From: Damh-18 sp964570795
GTDB lineage: Bacteria > Patescibacteriota > Minisyncoccia > Phycocordibacterales > UBA918
NCBI GenBank assembly: GCA_964570795.1
Contig: CAZMYZ010000001.1
Location: forward strand, 1-64,000
DNA: 64,000 nt
Direction: 5' to 3'
Below the pieces are notes generated by a model. It was not told the DNA's origin and did not search any database. It saw only the letters and a list, made by a program, of their open reading frames with translations. Both the position numbers and the translations under genes were made by a program. Of the stretch, positions 32,861 through 40,411 are shown one piece after another (within the stretch, counting starts at the first letter, position 1; each line of letters starts with the position of its first letter).

Positions 32861-33694
32861 ATGAAAAAGGAATATATTATTGGCGGTGTTGCAGTACTCG
32901 TACTCCTTGGAGGAGTGGGGGCGTATGCGTTTAATGAAGGAAGAGGTGCTGCATATGGTAATACTATGCGGGGTGGCATGGGGAATGGGCAAAACGAGCG
33001 CATGTATGCACGTGGTGGATACACACGAGTTTCCGATGAAGATATCGACAGCACCTTTACCCAAAGACTTGGTGTACAAACAGACACGAGTGCCCTCAGC
33101 GATGCAGAAACTGCAGGACTCATTAAAATGCGCGAGGAAGAAAAACTTGCGCGTGATGTATATCAGACGTTGGGTGAAAAATGGAATGTGCCTGTCTTTA
33201 AAAACATTGCCGTGAGCGAATCGCGACATACTGAGGCAGTGAAATCGCTCCTCCGTGCACATGGTGTTGCAGACCCGGTGACGAACGATGCACGCGGTGT
33301 CTTCCAAAATGCAGAACTTGCAAAACTCTACACGGATTTGATTGCACGAGGTTCGGCATCAGTAGCAGAAGCATACAAGGTGGGTGCATATATTGAAGAT
33401 CTCGATATTGCCGATTTGGAGAAAGAGATTGCGGTGACAACCCACGAAGACATACGTGTCGTGTATGAACATTTGCAAAGCGGCTCAGAAAACCACATGC
33501 GTGCATTCAATCGCAATATTGAAATTGCAACAGGTGAGACGTATGCACCTTCATTCATTTCAAAAGACGCACTCGAAATTATTCTCGATAGCGAAAATGG
33601 CATGATGGGAATGGGTCGTGGGGATGGCTCGGGACAGGGAATGCACGACGGCTCTCTGCGCGGCCAAGGGATGATGGGCGGCCGAAATAGGTAA
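32861..33694 (+). CDS. DUF2202 ferritin-like protein, membrane-anchored
   Basis: A 277-residue extracytoplasmic protein. Residues 5-24 form a signal or TM anchor; about residues 75-235 are a DUF2202 ferritin-like four-helix bundle with EEEKLARDVY, SESRHTEAV, YIEDLDIADLE and SGSENHMRAF, supplying the Glu/His residues expected of a metal site. The tail (about 240-277) is Gly/Met-rich (MMGMGRGDGSGQG), which could bind copper. The ATG at 32861 is chosen because the anchor follows directly. It lies inside the metal-handling island; function in metal storage or redox is inferred. Confidence 0.8.
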   Translation: MKKEYIIGGVAVLVLLGGVGAYAFNEGRGAAYGNTMRGGMGNGQNERMYARGGYTRVSDEDIDSTFTQRLGVQTDTSALSDAETAGLIKMREEEKLARDVYQTLGEKWNVPVFKNIAVSESRHTEAVKSLLRAHGVADPVTNDARGVFQNAELAKLYTDLIARGSASVAEAYKVGAYIEDLDIADLEKEIAVTTHEDIRVVYEHLQSGSENHMRAFNRNIEIATGETYAPSFISKDALEIILDSENGMMGMGRGDGSGQGMHDGSLRGQGMMGGRNR

Positions 33695-33718
33695 TGAACG
33701 AAAATCGTCAACAAAGTG

Positions 33719-33724
33719 TATTAT
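33719..33724 (+). promoter_or_regulatory. -10 box of leaderless ECF sigma gene
   Basis: TATTAT, 6 nt before the ATG at 33731, with no Shine-Dalgarno. Confidence 0.5.
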
Positions 33725-33730
33725 AGAACG

Positions 33731-34291
33731 ATGTCAGAAAACGAAGTGATATTGAGCGACGAGGAACTTGCACGGAAGGTACAGGAAGGTGATGTGGCGG
33801 CGTTTGGCACTATAATGGAGCGCTACGCCGCACGCCTCACCCGGTACGGCAGGCGATACCTCGCACGTGATGAAGATATAGAAGACGTCATGCAAGACGT
33901 TTTTCTAAAGACGTATCAAAATATCCAGTCATACAATACCGCATATCGCTTTTCTCCATGGATATACCGTATCGCGCACAATGCGTTTGTGAATGTGCTC
34001 AGGAAGCACACGCATCGCACATTTGAGTTTTTTGATTTTGACACCTTTGTCTCACCGCTTTCATTTTCAGAGCCACAAGAAGTAGAGTCAGCAAAACTTG
34101 AAAGGGTCATAGAAGAGCATCTGTCCGAACTTGCACCAAAGTATCGTGAGGTCATTGTGCTCCATTATTTTGAAGAACTTTCCTACGACGAGATAGCCGA
34201 AGTGCTTCATATTCCTATAGGGACCGTGGGGGTGCGTCTCAGGCGCGCGCGGCTGCAACTCAAGGAAACACTCAAAGAGAAAATACTATGA
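33731..34291 (+). CDS. ECF-type RNA polymerase sigma factor
   Basis: A 186-residue alternative sigma factor. Region 2 (FGTIMERYAARLTRYGRRYL through DVFLKTYQNIQSY and WIYRIAHNAFVNVLRK) binds core polymerase and the -10; region 4 (LAPKYREVIVLHYFEELSYDEIAEVL plus IGTVGVRLRRAR) is the -35-binding HTH. The linker is short, as in ECF sigmas. The next gene overlaps its stop by ATGA, suggesting that the membrane protein is its cognate regulator. Located among metal-handling genes, it probably drives part of a stress response; target promoters are unknown. Confidence 0.9.
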   Translation: MSENEVILSDEELARKVQEGDVAAFGTIMERYAARLTRYGRRYLARDEDIEDVMQDVFLKTYQNIQSYNTAYRFSPWIYRIAHNAFVNVLRKHTHRTFEFFDFDTFVSPLSFSEPQEVESAKLERVIEEHLSELAPKYREVIVLHYFEELSYDEIAEVLHIPIGTVGVRLRRARLQLKETLKEKIL

Positions 34292-35028
34292 ATGAAAATT
34301 TCAACAACATAATAGAAAAGGTAAACGCGCAGATATCTTCGGGAAAGGTGGGGATGCGATCGCGTGCTGTCTTTGTGCTTAAGTCTATTGTGCTCGTATG
34401 CCTCAGTCTTTTCGTGTTTCTCGCAACGACACTCATGGTGAATTTCATTATTTTTTCCATTCACATGCAGAGCACGGATGCATTCTTGGGCTTTGGTCCT
34501 CGGGGATGGTATGCGTTCCTTGTCTTCTTTCCGTGGCTACTGCTTGCTGTAGACGCGCTCGGCACTGTACTCCTCATTATGCTTTTGCGGACGTTTCGTT
34601 TTGGGTATCGTGTACCACTTCTCTATATTGGTGGGGCAGTACTCATTGTGGCATTCCTCTTTGGTTTTGCACTCGAGCGACATACGCCGATGAATGACGT
34701 CCTTATGCGTGAAGCGAATCGGCCTGAGATGCCACGCGGAGTCCCTATGCTTTTCAATCGCCTTCATACGCCACCACCAGGTGAAGGTCGTTGTCGCTGT
34801 GAAGTGACTGCTATTACCGACGCTACGCATCTTACCGTGCGCGATGTGGTGACGGGTGAATCTTTCACTGCTGTTATCCAGGAGGATGCACACGGCACCG
34901 CCATGGGGCTTAAGGTGGGTGACGTGGTCTTTATGGGTGGCGAGATGAAGGATGGTGTATTTGAAGTCTTTGGTATACGCACGGGTGAACGACGAGGACA
35001 TGAATGGCGTAAGGAAATGATGGAGTAG
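34288..35028 (+). CDS. Membrane protein coupled to the ECF sigma, candidate anti-sigma
   Basis: A 246-residue protein with a short cytoplasmic N-terminus (residues 1-25), three TM helices (about 30-55, 72-98 and 108-128) and an extracytoplasmic C-terminal domain (about 130-246) containing GRCRCEVTAI, a C-x-C pair, and a beta-rich segment like an OB fold. It overlaps the sigma gene by 4 nt (ATGA), the classic arrangement of sigma/anti-sigma pairs, but the N-terminus lacks a recognisable zinc or RskA anti-sigma motif. The C-x-C could sense metal or redox state. Role inferred from context only. Confidence 0.65.
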   Translation: MNENFNNIIEKVNAQISSGKVGMRSRAVFVLKSIVLVCLSLFVFLATTLMVNFIIFSIHMQSTDAFLGFGPRGWYAFLVFFPWLLLAVDALGTVLLIMLLRTFRFGYRVPLLYIGGAVLIVAFLFGFALERHTPMNDVLMREANRPEMPRGVPMLFNRLHTPPPGEGRCRCEVTAITDATHLTVRDVVTGESFTAVIQEDAHGTAMGLKVGDVVFMGGEMKDGVFEVFGIRTGERRGHEWRKEMME

Positions 35029-35053
35029 GTTTTGAGTATCAATCATTCTTCGG

Positions 35054-35059
35054 TATTAT
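35054..35059 (+). promoter_or_regulatory. -10 box of second SafE gene
   Basis: TATTAT, 7 nt before the ATG at 35067; no Shine-Dalgarno. The gene thus has its own promoter downstream of the sigma operon. Confidence 0.5.
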
Positions 35060-35066
35060 AGTCTCT

Positions 35067-35843
35067 ATGCTTCGTGAATACAGTACAGCCATCCTTATCG
35101 CCATTGCACTCATCAGTGCATTTGTATTTCTGCAGTCAGTGGGGCTTGTGCATTTGGTGAATGGGGGAGAGATAGGATATGGCGCCATCTTTATGATTGG
35201 TGTTATTGCGTCCTTGTCTACCTGTATGGCGGTAGTGGGAGGTATCGTACTCACACTCTCTGCTACGTTTGCGCGCGCGGGTGGTGGCTTTGTGCCGCAG
35301 TTCTATTTTCATGTAGGGCGACTCGTTTCATTCTTTATACTTGGTGGTGTCATAGGGTTCCTCGGGACGGCGTTTACACTCACTACCATGATGACTTTTG
35401 CCCTCAATCTCCTTATTGGACTGGTGATGCTTATGCTTGGTGGGAAACTGCTTGGTATCCCGTTTTTTGAGCGCATGCGCATTTCATTCCCAAAAGTTTT
35501 CCGTACGCATGTTGAGCGCACGCTTGCATTCAATACGAGTATCACGCCGCTTCTTGTGGGTGTTGCGACATTCTTTATGCCCTGTGGATTCACACAGTCC
35601 ATGCAACTCTATACGCTCAGCACGGGAAGTTTTATAGAAGGTGGACTTACGATGCTCGTTTTTGCACTCGGGACACTTCCCATGCTTGCGCTCATGAGTA
35701 TGGGCTCCGTGTCTCTCGCCGAGAGTCGCTACGCCAGTCTCTTTTATAAAGTTGCAGGACTCATTGTGCTTGCTTTTGCGTTTCTCAATCTCATCAACAG
35801 TTTTGTTATTATTGGACTCATCAAACCCGTTTTTAATTTCTAA
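35067..35843 (+). CDS. SafE/TauE-type membrane protein, second copy
   Basis: A 258-residue polytopic protein nearly collinear with residues 90-341 of the product of 25753-26778, including SLSTCMAVVGG, HVGRLVSFFILGGVIG, FFMPCGFTQSMQLYTLSTG and the NLINSFVIIGL end. It lacks the N-terminal HMA domain of its paralogue. The same order (SafE then cupredoxin) occurs in both places, so the pair was duplicated as a unit. Probable role in copper or thiol handling at the membrane, by context. Confidence 0.8.
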   Translation: MLREYSTAILIAIALISAFVFLQSVGLVHLVNGGEIGYGAIFMIGVIASLSTCMAVVGGIVLTLSATFARAGGGFVPQFYFHVGRLVSFFILGGVIGFLGTAFTLTTMMTFALNLLIGLVMLMLGGKLLGIPFFERMRISFPKVFRTHVERTLAFNTSITPLLVGVATFFMPCGFTQSMQLYTLSTGSFIEGGLTMLVFALGTLPMLALMSMGSVSLAESRYASLFYKVAGLIVLAFAFLNLINSFVIIGLIKPVFNF

Positions 35844-36256
35844 TGTGTATGTATAAAAATCTTGGTATTGCGGTGGGGGTAGGGGCGCTCATAATTCTCG
35901 GTGCATTTTTTCTGCGAGAGAATCCAAAAAGTAATGCAACAGGTACACAGTCTGCAACGACTATCTCGAGTAATGTCTCAATGGAAGGTGAGAAACAAGT
36001 GGTGACAATAGGTGCGAAGGGTGGCTACCTTCCCGAGGTTAGTGTGGCAAAAGCAGGAGTGCCGACCATCGTACGTTTCAATACCACTGGCACCTTCGAC
36101 TGTTCTGCCTCAGTACGTATTCCAAACAAAGATGTATCACAAGTACTCCCGCAAACCGGTACCACCGATATTGATATTGGTATCAACCAAAAAGGCCCCC
36201 TCGAAGGAAGTTGTGGTATGGGCATGTACCCCTTCCATATAGAGTTTGTGGAGTAA
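35843..36256 (+). CDS. Cupredoxin-like protein, second copy
   Basis: A 137-residue membrane-anchored cupredoxin, paralogue of the protein at 26781-27182: shared features are VVTIGAKGGYLP, FDCSASVRIPN, TDIDIGINQKGPL and GSCGMGMYPF. The start overlaps the preceding stop as TAATG, indicating translational coupling; a second in-frame ATG at 35849 is an alternative. Cys and Met in the two loops are candidate copper ligands. It closes the metal island. Confidence 0.8.
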   Translation: MCMYKNLGIAVGVGALIILGAFFLRENPKSNATGTQSATTISSNVSMEGEKQVVTIGAKGGYLPEVSVAKAGVPTIVRFNTTGTFDCSASVRIPNKDVSQVLPQTGTTDIDIGINQKGPLEGSCGMGMYPFHIEFVE

Positions 36257-36330
36257 GTGTAATTGATATATCTCTTTCGTGAGAGTGATGGAGAAAGTGA
36301 ATCCTTACACCCATTGTAAATTGTTAGATG

Positions 36331-36336
36331 TATACT
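36331..36336 (+). promoter_or_regulatory. -10 box of leaderless RhuM-Fic gene
   Basis: TATACT, 7 nt before the ATG at 36344, no Shine-Dalgarno. Confidence 0.55.
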
Positions 36337-36343
36337 TGTGTGA

Positions 36344-37324
36344 ATGAAAAAAGAAACTCTTAAAAACAAACTCGTCATTTACCAGACAAAATCTGGTGCA
36401 CTTGAGTTGCGTGGCGATACACAAAAGGAAACGATGTGGGCAACCTTAGACCAAATTGCTCAGGTTTTTGGTCGTGATAAATCTGTTATATCAAAACACC
36501 TTAAAAACATTTACAACGAAGGAGAGTTGAGTGAAAAGGCAACTGTTGCAAAAAATGCAACAGTTCAAATTGAGGGTAAGCGCACCGTTACTCGTGAAAT
36601 AGAGTATTACAATCTCGATGCCATCATCTCTGTGGGGTATCGTGTAAATTCAAAAGTAGCAACCCAATTTCGTCAGTGGGCGACGAAGACACTTCGCGAG
36701 CATATCACGAAGGGCTACACCATCAATAAAAAGTTGGTAGGGAAGAACTATGACGCATTTATGAAGTCTGTAGCGGATGTGCAGGCACTCCTTCCAGAGC
36801 ACGTCACACTCGACCCAAAGTCGGTACTCGAACTCATTAAGGAATTTGCGTCCACATGGGTATCGCTCGACGCATATGATAAGGGAACGCTTGTTGCCAA
36901 AGGTGTTACACGAAAAAAAGTAACGCTTCTCGGAAGTGACCTCGAGATAGCCCTCCAGAGTCTCAAGACAATACTCATGAAAAAAGGGGAAGCGACAGAC
37001 CTCTTTGCAAACGAGCGCACCCGAGGGGCGCTTGAAGGAATTGTAGGAAACGTCATGCAGTCATTTGGCGGAAAGGCACTCTATCCCACACTCGAAGAAA
37101 AGGCGGCACACCTCCTGTATTTTGTAGTAAAAAACCATCCGTTTTCAGATGGCAACAAACGTTCAGGTGCATTTGCATTCGTGTGGCTTCTCAAAAAAGC
37201 GGGAGCACGTGGTGCATCACAGATAAACCCTGCAGCACTCACCGCGCTCACACTTCTTATTGCAGAAAGTAATCCTGAAAAGAAAGATCAGATGGTCGCA
37301 CTTGTGACACAGATGCTCCGGTAG
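36344..37324 (+). CDS. RhuM-Fic fusion protein
   Basis: A 326-residue two-domain protein. Residues about 8-120 are the RhuM-type domain (TLDQIAQVFGRDKSVISKHLKN, an HTH-like segment, then ATQFRQWATKTLREHI); residues about 190-310 are a Fic domain with active motif HPFSDGNKRSG (His265). Fic enzymes transfer AMP or related groups from nucleotides to Ser/Thr/Tyr of target proteins; many act as toxins. The motif deviates from the strict HxFx(D/E)GNxRxxR only in its last residues (KRSGAF). No separate antitoxin is adjacent; the N-terminal domain may serve as regulator. Target unknown. Confidence 0.85.
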   Translation: MKKETLKNKLVIYQTKSGALELRGDTQKETMWATLDQIAQVFGRDKSVISKHLKNIYNEGELSEKATVAKNATVQIEGKRTVTREIEYYNLDAIISVGYRVNSKVATQFRQWATKTLREHITKGYTINKKLVGKNYDAFMKSVADVQALLPEHVTLDPKSVLELIKEFASTWVSLDAYDKGTLVAKGVTRKKVTLLGSDLEIALQSLKTILMKKGEATDLFANERTRGALEGIVGNVMQSFGGKALYPTLEEKAAHLLYFVVKNHPFSDGNKRSGAFAFVWLLKKAGARGASQINPAALTALTLLIAESNPEKKDQMVALVTQMLR

Positions 37325-37401
37325 GGTTTGGAAGAATGCTATACGCTTTAATGTGTAAATACCATGCGCCCCCAGCGCGTGGTTTTGAATGTGTACGAAT
37401 C

Positions 37402-38103
37402 TTAGAAAAAACCTTCGGTGTAGATTTTGGTTTGGGGGATGTGAAGCGCGCGGAGGTGGGACCATAGGCTCTTGGTGAAGTCCATGGAGCCACAGATAAA
37501 GTAATCGGCTTCGGGATTTTTAGTGAATTTGGCGAGAGTTGCCTCGGTGATGCGTCCTCGATGTATGGTGTCGGTTTCGACAGTGTCTTCTCGTGTGAGG
37601 AAGTGATGTATGGAAAAATTTGTGTGTTCGCGCGCGAGCGTAGCGAGCGCGTCTTTGAAAATGATGTCTGCCTCCGTGCGATTACTGTAGAGGAGGGTGA
37701 TGTGTGTGTCGGGGGCGGTGTGGAGGAGGGAGCGAATCATGCTGATGCAGGGGGTGATACCAATCCCACCCGCGATGAAAATAAGATGTGGCGCACAGGG
37801 TTCATCGGGATAGAAAAAGCCATAGGGGGTGGAGGTAGTGAGGGTTTCTCCTATTTCGCGCGCAAGGATGGAGTGCGAAAATGCACCCATTTCTTTTATG
37901 GTGAGGGTGAGGAGTTCATCGTGGGGTGCGCTACTGATACTGTAACTTTTGCCCTCAGCGGGCTCGAAGCCAGGGAGGCGCACGGTGAGGTATTGCCCTG
38001 CAATGAAATGTGGTTGTTCCCCCTCGGCACGCAGAAAGAGTGTGGTCACGAGTGGCGCCTCTTCTTTTTTCTCTATAATCGTCCAGGTGATACTAGGTGG
38101 CAT
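37402..38103 (-). CDS. FAD/NAD(P)-binding oxidoreductase (ferredoxin reductase type)
   Basis: A 233-residue flavoprotein of the ferredoxin-NADP reductase superfamily. The N-terminal FAD domain contains GQYLTVRLPG and the FAD motif KSYSISSAPH; the C-terminal NAD(P) domain has FIAGGIGITPCISMIRSLL and ends with FICGSMDFTKSLW and an aromatic terminus (EGFF). It is the last gene of the nrdDG-iscSU operon, overlapping iscU by 11 nt. In that context it could donate electrons to the radical-SAM cluster of NrdG or to Fe-S assembly; that link is inferred. Confidence 0.85.
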   Translation of the reverse strand: MPPSITWTIIEKKEEAPLVTTLFLRAEGEQPHFIAGQYLTVRLPGFEPAEGKSYSISSAPHDELLTLTIKEMGAFSHSILAREIGETLTTSTPYGFFYPDEPCAPHLIFIAGGIGITPCISMIRSLLHTAPDTHITLLYSNRTEADIIFKDALATLAREHTNFSIHHFLTREDTVETDTIHRGRITEATLAKFTKNPEADYFICGSMDFTKSLWSHLRALHIPQTKIYTEGFF

Positions 38104-38545
38104 GGTGTGTTTCGTAATCAAGGATTGCTTCGCGGAGCGCCTGGTGCCCGAGTACCGAGCAGTGGTATTTGCGGTCGGGAAGCCCACCCAAACGCTCAAG
38201 GATTGCTTCTGGGGTGAGGTGCTTACCTTCCTTGAGTGTCATGCCACCGTTTTCGGTCGCCATGACCGACATCATGGAGGTGGAGGCAATGGCAGACGCG
38301 CAACCAAAGGTGCGCCAGACACATTCACTGATACGCTTTGTTGTTGTATCGACTTTTATCCAGACCACCATCATATCGCCACAGGCAGGACTGCCGACAA
38401 TGCCAATACCGTCGCTTTCATATGTTTCGTCATCAATAAGAAGATTGCAGGGGTTGAGGAAGTGATCTTTTACCACAGCATTATAGAGCCACGAGGTACC
38501 TTGGTCGCATGCGGTGACATCGGGAATGTGTGAAGGATTGCTCAT
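38093..38545 (-). CDS. iscU: Iron-sulfur cluster scaffold IscU/NifU
   Basis: Scaffold on which Fe-S clusters are built. Its 150 residues carry the three cluster cysteines in SPACGDMMVV, FGCASAIASTSMM and KYHCSVLGHQAL, with the family aspartate next to the first. The start overlaps the iscS stop by ATGA, so the pair is translationally coupled; the ATG at 38545 is chosen for that reason. An N-terminal extension (HIPDVTACDQGTSW) of about 20 residues is unlike E. coli IscU and includes an extra Cys. Confidence 0.9.
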   Translation of the reverse strand: MSNPSHIPDVTACDQGTSWLYNAVVKDHFLNPCNLLIDDETYESDGIGIVGSPACGDMMVVWIKVDTTTKRISECVWRTFGCASAIASTSMMSVMATENGGMTLKEGKHLTPEAILERLGGLPDRKYHCSVLGHQALREAILDYETHHAT

Positions 38546-39723
38546 AGGTGAAGTGGTGAAGGGGAAATGCGGGTAAGACGAGTGACTGCATGTGTGAGTG
38601 CATCCATGGTTGCATCTATATCGGCTTCGGTGGTGGTACGGCCAAGGGTGAGGCGGAGGGTGCCATGGATGCGTTCGTCTGAAACACCAATAGCGCGGAG
38701 CACATGAGAAGGTACGAGGTCTTCCGCGTTGCATGCAGACCCCGTGGATGCACAGACACCAAAGGTGTCTAAAAGAAGTACGAGTGACTCACCCTCAATG
38801 TGAGGAAAAGAAAAATGCACATTCCCCGGAAGACGCAGTGTGGGGTGTCCGTGAAGGGTGGCGCCGGGGAAGGCTTTTTGTATACGCGAGATAAGTGCGT
38901 CGCGAAGGGTGGTGAGGCGCGTATGTTCACACGCCTCGTCTTCCTTTGCGAGTGTAAGTGCACGCGCAAACCCCACGATGCCTGCGAGGTTTTCGGTGCC
39001 GGCGCGCATGCCATACTCCTGGTGTCCGCCAAGCGCCGTAGGTGCGAGGTGGACACCACTCCTCACATAGAGCATACCCACACCCTTCGGTCCGTACATT
39101 TTGCTGCCATTCAATGTCATTAAATCCACACCGAGAGTAGCAACATCTATAGGAAGTTGCCCTGGTGTTTGGCAGGCGTCGGTGTGAAGTAGGGGACGGT
39201 CTGCTCCGAATTTGTCTCGAAGTCCTTTCGCGATTTCGGCTATGGGCTCAATGGTGCCTATCTCATTGTTGGCATACATAATAGAAATAAGTGCTGTATC
39301 TTTTCGCACGCGCGACATTACTTCTTCTACGGACACGTACCCATATTCATCTACGGGAATGTACTCCACCTCGTATCCCTCTGCCTGCAATGCATCCGCA
39401 GATGCACGTACTGATACATGCTCAACAGCAGATACCAATATGTTCGACTTACGACCGCCCCCAGCCGCCACCCCACTCACACCACGTTGTGGGTGGTTTT
39501 GGGCTTCGGTGCCTCCACGGGTGAATAGTATTTCGGGGGGGCGCGCGCCTTGGGCGCGCGCTACTTCTTCTCGCGCATTCATGAGTGCATCGTATGCCTC
39601 GCGGCCCTTGTGGTGTATTGAAGAAGGATTGCCATACGTATCTTGAAGGAAGGGGAGCATAGCACAAAACACCTCATCGCGGATGGGTGTTGTTGCTGCG
39701 TTGTCGAGGTAAATCGTTTTCAT
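38542..39723 (-). CDS. iscS: Cysteine desulfurase
   Basis: PLP enzyme that removes sulfur from cysteine and passes it to IscU. The 393 residues show YLDNAATTP at the start, GNPSSIHHKGREA, the PLP histidine in EHVSV, DACQTPGQLPIDV, the PLP lysine in NGSKMYGPKGVG and the mobile catalytic-cysteine loop ASTGSACNAEDL. A local insertion rich in Gly/Arg (about residues 92-104) follows the GGTEAQN segment. The ATG at 39723 lies 1 nt after the nrdG stop. Within the gene, 39538-39562 is a GC-rich palindrome (GCGCGCGCC..GGGCGCGCGC). Confidence 0.92.
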   Translation of the reverse strand: MKTIYLDNAATTPIRDEVFCAMLPFLQDTYGNPSSIHHKGREAYDALMNAREEVARAQGARPPEILFTRGGTEAQNHPQRGVSGVAAGGGRKSNILVSAVEHVSVRASADALQAEGYEVEYIPVDEYGYVSVEEVMSRVRKDTALISIMYANNEIGTIEPIAEIAKGLRDKFGADRPLLHTDACQTPGQLPIDVATLGVDLMTLNGSKMYGPKGVGMLYVRSGVHLAPTALGGHQEYGMRAGTENLAGIVGFARALTLAKEDEACEHTRLTTLRDALISRIQKAFPGATLHGHPTLRLPGNVHFSFPHIEGESLVLLLDTFGVCASTGSACNAEDLVPSHVLRAIGVSDERIHGTLRLTLGRTTTEADIDATMDALTHAVTRLTRISPSPLHL

Positions 39724-39724
39724 A

Positions 39725-40411
39725 TTAGGCACGTACGGCACACGTTCCCACGTATGGTGCGAGCATGGTACGCATGTCTTCAAATTCTGCATCAGTATAC
39801 GTCGTTTTTCTGATGAATGCAGGATTGAGCGTTTTTGTTGGTACAAACTTCTGCAAAAAGTACTGTTTTGCGCCGCGAATTTCCTCGCCTATGGCACGGA
39901 TATCTTCGGGTGAAAGAAGTGATTTCACTACCGTGGTGCGAAACTCGTAGTTCACACCACTTTCCATGATGAGCCAAATACTCTCGCGTATTTTTTCGAC
40001 ATCAACCGGTCGTGCCACCGTCTCGCTATATCGCGCAAGGGGGGATTTTATGTCCATGGCAATGTAGTCCACAAGCCCTCGTACAAGCGCTTCTTTGAGT
40101 ACGTGCGGATTGGTACCATTGCTATCGAGTTTCACCAGGAAGCCCAGTGCACGAATGCGCTCAATGAAAGGAATGAGGTCTTCGTGCACCGTGGGCTCAC
40201 CACCGGTGATAGTGACGGCATCGAGGAGGTTTCTTCTTCGTTCAAGGAAACTAAATATTTCTTCCTCCGTCACCGCAGTCGCCGTCTCATCCACGAGTTC
40301 GGGATTGTGGCAGTACGGACAGCGAAAGTTGCACCCGATGGTAAATATGATTGCAGAGATTTTTCCTGGATAATCTATGAGCGAACATTTCTGAAGACCC
40401 CCTATTCGCAT
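39725..40411 (-). CDS. nrdG: Anaerobic ribonucleotide reductase activating enzyme
   Basis: Radical-SAM enzyme that installs the glycyl radical on NrdD. The 228 residues have the cluster motif CNFRCPYC near residues 27-34, then the SAM-binding GGEP segment (TITGGEPTVHED) and an otherwise standard TIM-barrel. The first residues GLQKCSLIDYPGK are typical of the bacterial NrdG subgroup. It overlaps nrdD by 10 nt and is followed within 1 nt by iscS, which can supply its 4Fe-4S cluster. Confidence 0.94.
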   Translation of the reverse strand: MRIGGLQKCSLIDYPGKISAIIFTIGCNFRCPYCHNPELVDETATAVTEEEIFSFLERRRNLLDAVTITGGEPTVHEDLIPFIERIRALGFLVKLDSNGTNPHVLKEALVRGLVDYIAMDIKSPLARYSETVARPVDVEKIRESIWLIMESGVNYEFRTTVVKSLLSPEDIRAIGEEIRGAKQYFLQKFVPTKTLNPAFIRKTTYTDAEFEDMRTMLAPYVGTCAVRA

